A stretch of DNA of 62,144 bases from Chthoniobacteraceae bacterium (GTDB taxonomy: Bacteria; Verrucomicrobiota; Verrucomicrobiia; Chthoniobacterales; Chthoniobacteraceae): NCBI GenBank assembly GCA_947471505.1, contig CANIWM010000028.1, forward strand, positions 1-62,144. The letters are read 5' to 3'. Both the position numbers and the translations under genes were made by a program. Numbering within the stretch: position 1 is the stretch's first letter; the number at the start of each line of letters is the position of its first letter. The notes beneath the pieces were generated by a model. It did not search any database. It was not told where the DNA came from and saw only the letters and a program-made list of their open reading frames with translations. Shown piece by piece: positions 52,201-58,268 of the stretch.

Positions 52201-53981
52201 CATCCATGAGTACACCAACTAGGGCAAACGTCTCCAACGTCTCCAACCTCCCAACCGGCCCGGTGCCGCGACTTCTGCGCGGAGCAAACGCGCTGCGCGA
52301 GATCGCGGGCTTCGTGCGTGAGGCCGGTTTGGTCGCGCTCGACATCGAAACATTCGGCGCGCGGAAGACCGACGCACTTGATCCGTGGCGCGGTGAGATT
52401 CGGCTGTTGAGTCTGTGCGTCGAAGGGCACGAGCCGTGGCTGCTCGACCTTCAGGCGACGGGCTACGACCTTGGACCGCTCGGGGCGGCGCTGGCCGATG
52501 CGGAGGTCATTGCCCACAACGCGAAGTTTGATGCGCTGTGGCTGCGTGTGAAGTGCGGCGTCAAATTGCCGCGAGTGTTCTGCACGCTGACCGCAGCGCG
52601 GCTGCTCGTCGCCGGCACGCGGCCCGGCAACGATCTCGACCGCTGCCTAGAACGCTACCTCGGCATCGCGCCGGGTGACGATCACAGCACCTCGGATTGG
52701 GGCGGGATGTTCCTGACCGACGACCAGCTCGCCTACGCTGGGCGCGACGTGCGTCACCTGCACGCGCTCCGGGGCAAACTCATGGACGAGATCGCCGCCG
52801 CTGCGCTCGATGCCGTGGCCCAGCTCGAAATGCAGTTGCTCCCCGTCATCGTGGAGATGGAAGCTGCGGGCCTCGCCGTGGACCGCGCCAAGCTCGATGC
52901 GATCCGCGCCGCCGGTGTTGCCGAATCTTCGGCGCGTGCGGCGGAGCTGCGGATCGCGCTCAACGAACCGGCGCTCAACGTGTCGAGCCCGCAGCAGCTC
53001 CAAGCGGCGCTTCAACGGGCCGGAGTCACCGTCGCCAGCACGAACGAGGAAACGCTCAAGGAAAGCGGCGACACGCGGTTCGTGCCGCTCGTGCTCGCGT
53101 ATCGCGGAGCGGAAAAGCAGGCGCAACAGGCGGTCGCGCTCATCGAGAGCATCTCCAAAGACGGACGCATCCACGGTCGCTTCGAGCCGACTGGCACCGC
53201 GACCGGCCGTTTCAGCAGCCGTGAACCAAACCTCCAAAACATCGGGCGAGGCCCGTTGCGCGAGTGCTTCATCGCGCCCGAGGGCACCAAGCTCGTCGTC
53301 GCCGACTACTCACAAATCGAACTGCGCGCGGCAGCGGCCATCGCCGGTGAGACGAAAATGATCGAGGCGTATCAGCGCGGCGAAGACCTCCATCGCGGCA
53401 CGGCGGCAGCGGTGCTCGGAAAGACGATGGAGACGGTGACGAAGGAAGACCGCCAGCTTTCGAAGGCTATAAATTTTGGATTACTTTACGGTCAGTCCGC
53501 ACCCGGCCTGGTGAAATACGCCGCCTCCAGCTACGGCGTGACGTTGCCCGAGGACGACGCGAAGGAAATCCGGGCCAAGTTTTTCCGCACCTACGGCAGC
53601 CTTCGCCAGTGGCATGGCGAAAGTCATCGCCGCGCCGAGCAAGGCGTGCGCGAAATCCGCACCGTGCTCGGTCGTCGTCGACTCGTCCCGCAGGAGGCAT
53701 CCGCGTGGGAACGATTCACCGCACTGGTCAACACGCCCGTTCAAGGCGGCTGCGCGGATGGGATGAAACGCGCCCTTGTTCAGCTTGCCACCGCGCTGCC
53801 GCCATCCGCACGCATCGTCAGCACGGTGCATGACGAGATCATCGTCGAGGCACCGGAGCACGAAGCCGAGGACATCCGCCGCACGGTGGAGGCGGTCATG
53901 ATCGAGGCGATGGCGGCGCTGTTCCCGCAGGTTCCGGTCGAGGTTGAATCAAACGTGTGCGCGAGCTGGGGAGACAAATAA
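49206..53981 (+). CDS. HTH / primase-like / ATPase / family A DNA polymerase fusion
   Basis: A 1591-residue replisome fusion. Residues 1-45 form an HTH-like unit. Residues 43-132 are a repeat-coded NVPS linker. Residues about 150-310 resemble the BT4734/VirE-N primase-like domain. Next is a Cys/His element (FKCLHGHCAER, Cys403-Cys408), then a D5-like ATPase region with a non-canonical P-loop NRPRSGKD (Lys661). After a linker at about 970-1010 come the proofreading exonuclease (ALDIETF, Asp1046 and Glu1048) and a complete family A polymerase: motif A VADYSQIELR (Asp1367), motif B RQLSKAINFGLLYG (1416-1429), motif C TVHDEI (Asp1543). Primase, motor and polymerase are normally separate proteins. 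An internal ATG at 52206 could also give the polymerase alone. Confidence 0.88.
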   Translation: MDWNAIKLFYLDCRSFKATAERFGVAIEALKKRAQRQRWRDIEGTSQSAEGTNVPSTEGTEETCTAGEGTSQTENVPSTTANVPSMSPDAPADVPSTSANVPPMSPHASADVPSTDSNVPSDVPSAAADVPSIFTPDVTTYPNAMSPGSPAVDTIASVLDAIQSGQFRSEIEELRRVLGRDGKTAYDRAKTRLPAFCVSGTTADRKRLLKHTGLLQIDFDGLNGTLAAARQKISGDPHVAAAFVSPSGDGLKVLLRIDGSRHDESVRAAAKYFADTYGLKHDPQVKEPTRLCFVSHDPDLLRNAEATVFPIAEDQSSVPKNGRGRPKKERAWWAVFKGALSTLDLAAIFREAAMLGECLDPDTGKWAVRCPWAEEHGNGGTDWKANASDTVIFAERDFPAFKCLHGHCAERKIEDICTWFEARKPGCVDAHCAERRVWEEGQTNAAGRPRTLLPADDRPDSVFADELGVVLEPKREWFLKSDAVVSVELRRLSEKVRALAFRTIQPVEARTAIEKHVETGFLALERDSGDLVFRSRTMTRECAGGLLAAPQFKERLPVILRILNVSLPIRTESGGIVFPKPGYDPRFHTYTDPNSPELRLMSLDEARQWLLDLHEGFCLKDEQSTTHQIARLFTPFCRGLMGWDARFPVWAFMANRPRSGKDYLAGVTQLLYEGWTCEDAPLGIDSEETRKRITAALVAGRRTMHFANCQGYIQDAVFIGSITSKTFAARALGSTDAKADLILPNELEFSLSANEGLTFRTDLEPRTRKIALEFGEENANGRVFKNPRLHDWVSAHRGQLLSAVGAFVRNWMDAGCPSGPTPFNSYPEWAAVVGGILHAGGLGDPCLPHQDDGLEVGGDREDRAMRALYALCFEAHPEQWIDKGMVFELVANSDDNDALGWFGSFAESEARGTKTKIGLLLRKFRGREMSGVMLEIDASGGRSDRRQLRFARRQATRGYQIADLFNLHRGDVGDVGDVAPIRQTADKLIHPSNGTHNYTSMSTPTRANVSNVSNLPTGPVPRLLRGANALREIAGFVREAGLVALDIETFGARKTDALDPWRGEIRLLSLCVEGHEPWLLDLQATGYDLGPLGAALADAEVIAHNAKFDALWLRVKCGVKLPRVFCTLTAARLLVAGTRPGNDLDRCLERYLGIAPGDDHSTSDWGGMFLTDDQLAYAGRDVRHLHALRGKLMDEIAAAALDAVAQLEMQLLPVIVEMEAAGLAVDRAKLDAIRAAGVAESSARAAELRIALNEPALNVSSPQQLQAALQRAGVTVASTNEETLKESGDTRFVPLVLAYRGAEKQAQQAVALIESISKDGRIHGRFEPTGTATGRFSSREPNLQNIGRGPLRECFIAPEGTKLVVADYSQIELRAAAAIAGETKMIEAYQRGEDLHRGTAAAVLGKTMETVTKEDRQLSKAINFGLLYGQSAPGLVKYAASSYGVTLPEDDAKEIRAKFFRTYGSLRQWHGESHRRAEQGVREIRTVLGRRRLVPQEASAWERFTALVNTPVQGGCADGMKRALVQLATALPPSARIVSTVHDEIIVEAPEHEAEDIRRTVEAVMIEAMAALFPQVPVEVESNVCASWGDK
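49332..49600. repeat. Iteron-like array of TGTCCCCTC words inside the fusion gene
   Basis: Exact TGTCCCCTC starts at 49364, 49430, 49451, 49484, 49516, 49538, 49559, 49571 and 49592. The complement GAGGGGACA starts at 49332, 49353 and 49407. One-mismatch copies start at 49386 (inverted), 49462 and 49505. Start-to-start distances are all 11-12 or 21-23 bp. Part of this comes from a 54-bp tandem duplication (49451, 49505, 49559). The word is read as NVPS/DVPS, MSP or EGT depending on phase and strand, so the DNA rather than the peptide is conserved. It resembles an in-gene replication origin. Confidence 0.8.
52113..52247. repeat. GGAGACGTT inverted repeat with A/T-richer centre inside the fusion gene
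   Basis: Three tandem GGAGACGTT (52113, 52122, 52131) face two AACGTCTCC (52227, 52236). The arms 52119-52139 and 52227-52247 are perfectly complementary over 21 bp with an 87-bp loop. The loop is A/T-richer than the gene (for example ACAAATTAATTCATCC) and contains an in-frame ATG at 52206. The array encodes the linker (GDVGDVGDV and NVSNVSN) between the ATPase and polymerase parts. Confidence 0.75.
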
Positions 53982-54541
53982 TGGACGACGACTACACCAA
54001 ACGCCAGACGCGCAAAGACGCAGCCCACGCGCACGAATACCGCGAATGGATTGCCTCGCTTCCGCCCGACGAGCGGCGGCGCATGGCAGAGCTGGGCCTC
54101 GCCGAGCCGTTGCGCGAAGTGGATGGCTACGGCTGGGGCGACAGCGATGCTGCGGATTTCCCCGAGGCGTCCGAAAAACCCAAGCTGCCACTCGAAGCCG
54201 AGGAACTGCCGGAGAAAGTCGCCGCCATCGAAAACGAGACGGTGCTCGATATTCTGCGCCGTCTCATCGGCGAGTTGCTCGCGGAGCGCAACGCCCGCCT
54301 CAGCCTTGAGTGCCTCGCGCTCGCCACCGGCTTTTCGTACCTCGGCGGCACGATGACCGACATCGCCCGGCGGCACTGCGTCACTCGCGCGGCGGTGAGC
54401 AAACGCTGCGTGGAGCTGATCGAGCGACTGAATCTGCATCCCTCGCGTGCGATGCGCTCTTTGACAGCCCGCCGCGCTTATCAAGCAGCCCAGATCTCAA
54501 CCCGCAAAAGCTATGAACAATTTGGAAACCATCACACCTAA
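53981..54541 (+). CDS. HTH protein of the replication module
   Basis: A 186-residue protein. The N-terminal half is charged and helical. The second half contains GGTMTDIARRHCVTRAAVSKRCVELIERL, a helix-turn-helix of the sigma-region-4 or small-terminase type. The ATG overlaps the polymerase stop by one base (TAATG). It ends inside the next gene, overlapping it by 29 bp. It could be a late regulator or a DNA-packaging adaptor; the sequence does not decide. Confidence 0.6.
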   Translation: MDDDYTKRQTRKDAAHAHEYREWIASLPPDERRRMAELGLAEPLREVDGYGWGDSDAADFPEASEKPKLPLEAEELPEKVAAIENETVLDILRRLIGELLAERNARLSLECLALATGFSYLGGTMTDIARRHCVTRAAVSKRCVELIERLNLHPSRAMRSLTARRAYQAAQISTRKSYEQFGNHHT

Positions 54542-55178
54542 AGCCCGCATCGGAACGCTCGGCCTAGAGATCGCCGAAGACATGACTTTCGAGGAGTGGA
54601 ACCAGTTCGCTCCGCATTTCGGTGACGCGGCACTCGCGCTCGGCTTCGCCATTGGCGACTGGCTCCTTTACGGCGAACGCTTCGATCCGCAGCGCGTGTT
54701 GCCGGGGTTTGAAAATATGCCGGGAAAAGTTCCGCACGAGCGATACCAACAGGCGCTGCTCGCCACCCGTCTCGACATCACCACGCTGCAAAATTACGCC
54801 TACGTCGCGCGCAATGTCCCGCGTTCGGTGCGGCACGAACTGCTCTCTTTCGACCATCACCGCGCGCTCGCCCGGCTGGACGCGGCAGATCAGCGGGAAT
54901 GGATCGCCACGTCCCTCGCCGAGAACGATGCCGGTCGACGCATGAGCGTGCGCCGATTGCGACGCTCCATCGAGGTCGGGCGTGTGCTCACCAGCGCGGA
55001 GTTGCAAGCCGACCCTGCGGACGCCGGAATCGTGAACCACATCCCGTTCGTGAACCGGCTCGTCGGCTGGTGGGGGCGGATGCGAGCCGAGGGCTGGCTC
55101 AAAACCGCGACCAAAGAGCAACGCGCAGCGCTCAAACGCGACCTTCAACCAATCATCGAAATCATCAACGAACTATGA
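54513..55178 (+). CDS. Phage/plasmid-type protein with GDWL-YGE / LSF-HH pattern
   Basis: A 221-residue helical protein. It carries the pattern MTFEEWNQF, AIGDWLLYGERF, TTLQNYAYVARNVPRSVRHELLSFDHHRALARLD and MSVRRLRRSI. This recurs in uncharacterised phage, plasmid and LmbU-like proteins that are thought to bind DNA. I cannot name a function. The start lies within the previous gene (29-bp overlap) and the stop overlaps the following gene by 4 bp. Confidence 0.6.
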   Translation: MNNLETITPKARIGTLGLEIAEDMTFEEWNQFAPHFGDAALALGFAIGDWLLYGERFDPQRVLPGFENMPGKVPHERYQQALLATRLDITTLQNYAYVARNVPRSVRHELLSFDHHRALARLDAADQREWIATSLAENDAGRRMSVRRLRRSIEVGRVLTSAELQADPADAGIVNHIPFVNRLVGWWGRMRAEGWLKTATKEQRAALKRDLQPIIEIINEL

Positions 55179-55423
55179 CCGCAGACATCAACGAACTCGA
55201 ACAACAGAAAGCCATCGACCACATCCGCGAACTGATGAGCGCCCACTGGCGCGAAGCCCAGGACGCACAGGACGACGATGGTAAATTCGGCATCGGTTTC
55301 AAAGTCACCTTCGACCGGGGCAATTCACCGACAAAACTCAAAGTCACGTGCCGGATCTCGAAAACGTTCAGCGACGAAATCGAAAGTGAAGTCGAAGACC
55401 CGCAGCAGCCGAAGCTGCTGTAA
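55175..55423 (+). CDS. Small protein of replication module, unknown
   Basis: An 82-residue protein: a helical N-terminus (INELEQQKAIDHIRELMSAHWREAQDA) is followed by a beta-rich part (FGIGFKVTFDRGNSPTKLKVTCRISKTF) and an acidic tail. Start and upstream stop overlap as ATGA. I do not recognise it; small phage proteins with this helix-then-strand layout are common. Confidence 0.55.
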   Translation: MTADINELEQQKAIDHIRELMSAHWREAQDAQDDDGKFGIGFKVTFDRGNSPTKLKVTCRISKTFSDEIESEVEDPQQPKLL

Positions 55424-55487
55424 CGCGCCAATGTTCTCACTGGCCGACTCACACGCCACTGGCGACCGTTGACGCGCGGCGCAGGCC

Positions 55488-55844
55488 ATGCCTCGTCTTC
55501 GTTATCGCGCCAAAACTCCGCCCTCTCGCATCGAAGCCAAATTCGCGCTCTACTGGCGGTCGCTCGGCGGCCCGGAGTTGGAGCGCGAGTTTCGCTTTCA
55601 CTCCGAGCGCAAATGGCGTGCAGACTTCGCCCACATCGCCAGCCGCACGCTCATCGAAATCGAAGGCGGCATCTTTGTGGAAGGCGGCGGGCGGCATAAT
55701 CGCGCCGCCGGTTTCATCGCCGACGCCGAGAAGTATTTTGAAGCATTCCTCGCAGACTGGACCGTCGTCCGCCTCACCTCCACGCAAATCACCGCGCCCA
55801 ATGTCGAGCGACTCATCCGCCGCGTGCTCCACGTAGAAACGTGA
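55488..55844 (+). CDS. Small PD-(D/E)XK endonuclease (VRR-NUC/DUF559-like)
   Basis: A 118-residue nuclease-like protein. WRADFAHIASRTLIEIEGG supplies the Asp and the Glu-x-Glu of a PD-(D/E)XK core, followed by GRHNRAAGFIADAEKYFEAFLADWTVVRLTSTQI, the helix and strand typical of Holliday-junction-resolvase or very-short-patch-type folds. In phage modules such proteins resolve or debranch DNA. It ends just before a hairpin and faces the terminase-like gene. Confidence 0.75.
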   Translation: MPRLRYRAKTPPSRIEAKFALYWRSLGGPELEREFRFHSERKWRADFAHIASRTLIEIEGGIFVEGGGRHNRAAGFIADAEKYFEAFLADWTVVRLTSTQITAPNVERLIRRVLHVET

Positions 55845-55848
55845 TGAT

Positions 55849-55872
55849 GTTCGCACATGAGCATGTGCGAAC
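55849..55872. terminator. Hairpin between convergent genes
   Basis: A perfect stem GTTCGCACAT / ATGTGCGAAC with a GAGC loop lies between the convergent nuclease and terminase-like genes, 4 bp after one stop and 18 bp before the other. There is no T-run, so it may be a bidirectional terminator of modest strength or a protein-binding palindrome. Confidence 0.5.
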
Positions 55873-55890
55873 GTGAGCATCCGACTTCAA

Positions 55891-56496
55891 TCACCCCACG
55901 CCACCGCCGGACGTGTGGAGCAGCGTGAACACTTCATCCAACGCCTTGGCGCACTCCGCTTGAATCGCCGTGGCATCCAGCCCAGAGAGCACCGGCGGCA
56001 ACTCCATCTCGAACTTGTGGCGAAACATATCTTTGGCCCGCGCCACCAGCTCAGTCCATGAAGTCCGCACTTCCTCCATCGCGACGTATTCGCCCTTCTT
56101 CACGGCCAGACGCAGTTCGCGCTCCTCGACTTCCGCCAAGAGCTTTCGCGCACGCAGGGCCGTCTCCACATCCGTGGCAGCCGCTTCGCCCTCCAGCCCG
56201 TTGCGCTCCATGAACTCGCGCCACGCCGCCACTTCATGAAACCCGTTCGCCGCTGCCTTCGGCGCGTCCTTGCGCTTGCGCCAGTTTTGGAGCGCACGTC
56301 GCGTCACCCCAAGTGCCTTGGCCAATTCGACGAAGTTTTCCGCCACGGTGACGGCATTGCCCGCACTGGCAGCCATGCCCTGAAGCATCGCACGTTCGGA
56401 ACGATTGAGTTTGCCGCCACCCTGCACTCGCTGAACGAGGTTGGCAAAATCTCGATTGAGCAGCTTCTTGGCGATGTCAGGCGGTATGGTGTCCAT
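55891..56496 (-). CDS. Terminase small subunit-like DNA-packaging protein
   Basis: A 201-residue protein resembling Nu1-type small terminases. It has an HTH (TVAENFVELAKALGVTRRALQNWRKRKDAPKAAANGFHEVAAWREFM) and then a helical part, ALRARKLLAEVEERELRLAVKKGEYVAMEEVRTSWTELVARAKDMF. Small terminases recognise packaging sites for a large subunit, but no large terminase lies in this window. It points against the replication module and has a palindromic AGTGGGAACG operator-like site just upstream. This fits a phage remnant or a satellite that redirects packaging. Confidence 0.7.
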   Translation of the reverse strand: MDTIPPDIAKKLLNRDFANLVQRVQGGGKLNRSERAMLQGMAASAGNAVTVAENFVELAKALGVTRRALQNWRKRKDAPKAAANGFHEVAAWREFMERNGLEGEAAATDVETALRARKLLAEVEERELRLAVKKGEYVAMEEVRTSWTELVARAKDMFRHKFEMELPPVLSGLDATAIQAECAKALDEVFTLLHTSGGGVG

Positions 56497-56528
56497 GCTT
56501 GAAATGCACCGTCAACCACCTGACGAAA

Positions 56529-56697
56529 AGTGGGAACGAAGTGGGAACGTTCCCACTATCGCACGCGCCTGTGAAAACACCTTCCAAGCCCATTTTATTC
56601 GCACGCAAACGCCTCTCTATAAGATAGATGGGCGATGCATTGAAGGAGCGTTTGCAGCCGGTTTTTGAACGAATGCCCCCCTAAAAAAGTGGGAACG
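56529..56697. promoter_or_regulatory. AGTGGGAACG direct repeats and 18-bp palindrome
   Basis: AGTGGGAACG occurs at 56529-56538, at 56540-56549 as the left half of the perfect palindrome AGTGGGAACGTTCCCACT (56540-56557), and again at 56688-56697. The first cluster is 33-61 bp upstream of the terminase-like start, where an operator would be expected. The single distant copy could allow looping. Confidence 0.6.
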
Positions 56698-56984
56698 TAA
56701 AAAATGGCTTCCTCATAGAATTGAGGTGATGGTCCCCCTTCCCAAATGTAAGTCGCTCTCCCGTAAAAGATTGCTTGTGTGGGCGGTAAGAACTCCCCCT
56801 CGGCTTCGCTCGGATGCGTGCCTCACATCCATAACAGAAGGCGTGTTCGTAGCGAACGCAGGCCCAAAGTTACAAACATGCCGGAAACAGCAGAGGGCCA
56901 TTGGGAATCTGCATGGGACCACGAACGCCCGTTTTGTGCATATTTTTGCTGTCGCAGCGCCGCGAAGATTTGTAGAAACACTGC
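56698..56984. other. Gap before the second SbcCD-like operon
   Basis: About 290 bp of mixed composition, A/T-richer near 56935-56950, without a recognisable tRNA, attachment-site repeat or gene. It probably holds the promoter of the rightward phosphoesterase/ATPase operon and may include the right boundary of the mobile module. Confidence 0.35.
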
Positions 56985-58268
56985 GTGCGTATTCTCTGCA
57001 CCGCAGATCTTCACATTGGCCGAGTTTCCTCGCGCTTGCGAGAGGGAACGGATTCGACCGCGTTCACCACCCGCGCCGCGTGGCTGCGTGTGGTAGATCT
57101 GGCTCTGACGGAGAAAGTCGACGCGGTCGCAGTGGCAGGTGACGTAATCGACGCGAGTGGTAATTATTTCGAGGCATTTGGCCCACTCGAGACGGGATTG
57201 CGCAGATTGTCGGGCGCAGGGATCGAGACATTCCTCGTCGCTGGAAATCACGACTTCGATTCGTTGCCGCGTTTCTGCGACCAATTCCGAGACCCTCGTG
57301 TCCATCTACTCGGCCGCGGCGGAGTGTGGCAGCGCCATACACTCGCACGCGAAGGTGTCCCGCGGCTCCACATCGACGGCTGGTCCTTTCGCGCAGCCGA
57401 TCATCGTGCGAACCCGCTGCTCGGCTATCGCTGCGAGCGCGACGCCACGCCGGTGCTAGGTCTGCTCCATTCGGACGTAGAGGGCGCTTACAGCTCATAC
57501 GCGCCGTGCTCTCCCGCGGAGTTGCTGTCCGCCGGTCCGACGCTGTGGTTGCTCGGCCACATTCACCGGACAAATCAATGGAGCACGAGTTCCGCCATCG
57601 CATTTTACCCCGGCTCTCCGCAGGCGCTTGATCCGGGCGAACGCGGCGTGCATGGCGCATGGGTCATCGACTGGCCGCCTGGAAGCCCGCCCGCACTGCG
57701 GCACTGTCCTCTTTCAACAATGCGTTATGAGACGCTGGCGCTGGGTTTAGACGGATGCGACGACGAGCCCATGATCGAGGCCGCGTTGCACGGCTTGCTG
57801 GAAGAAAAATTACGCGCGGGCGCTGCCGAAGCCGGGCCGCTCGCACTGCTGACCTGCCGTGTACGGCTGCAAGGGCGCACAAAGCGGCACTCTCACCTCG
57901 CGCGTCACGGCTGGCCGCGCATCGATCAGCTCTGCCGCACCGCGCAAGGCGTCACCGCAGTAATCGAGCGCGTCGAGGTGGACACGCGTCCCGTGCTCGA
58001 TCTCGACGTGCTCTCGCAGGGGACCAGTCCGCCATCGTTTCTGGCGCGGCTGCTCCTCGCACTCGAGCGTGGCGAAAATCATCCGCTGCTCGGTGCAGCG
58101 CAGCAGCACATCGAGACCGCCTTCCGCAAGATGTCCGTCGACGGCGACAGCGAGCCCGGCGGTGAGGCCGCACCGACGCAGGAAATTCCCGACGCTGCGC
58201 GCGTGCGAGCGCTTCTCCTCACACAAGGCCACCGAATGCTCGGTCAGCTCGTCGATCCCGCGCCATGA
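56985..58268 (+). CDS. YhaO/SbcD-like DNA repair phosphoesterase
   Basis: A 427-residue Mre11-type metallophosphoesterase. All metal motifs are standard: CTADLHIGR (DLH), VAGDVIDAS, VAGNHDFDS, GLLHSDVEG and LLGHIHRTN. The C-terminal half is a capping region. It begins with GTG. The downstream Rad50-like gene overlaps by 4 bp (ATGA), as expected for obligate partners. Unlike the pair at 30.6-34.8 kb, this one keeps the histidine of the first motif, and the two proteins differ widely in sequence. Confidence 0.88.
   Translation: MRILCTADLHIGRVSSRLREGTDSTAFTTRAAWLRVVDLALTEKVDAVAVAGDVIDASGNYFEAFGPLETGLRRLSGAGIETFLVAGNHDFDSLPRFCDQFRDPRVHLLGRGGVWQRHTLAREGVPRLHIDGWSFRAADHRANPLLGYRCERDATPVLGLLHSDVEGAYSSYAPCSPAELLSAGPTLWLLGHIHRTNQWSTSSAIAFYPGSPQALDPGERGVHGAWVIDWPPGSPPALRHCPLSTMRYETLALGLDGCDDEPMIEAALHGLLEEKLRAGAAEAGPLALLTCRVRLQGRTKRHSHLARHGWPRIDQLCRTAQGVTAVIERVEVDTRPVLDLDVLSQGTSPPSFLARLLLALERGENHPLLGAAQQHIETAFRKMSVDGDSEPGGEAAPTQEIPDAARVRALLLTQGHRMLGQLVDPAP

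Noticed and set aside
56698-56984. tRNA gene or attachment site at the module's right edge
   Set aside because: I looked for a cloverleaf and for repeats shared with the left edge and saw none by eye; a tRNAscan and repeat search would decide.
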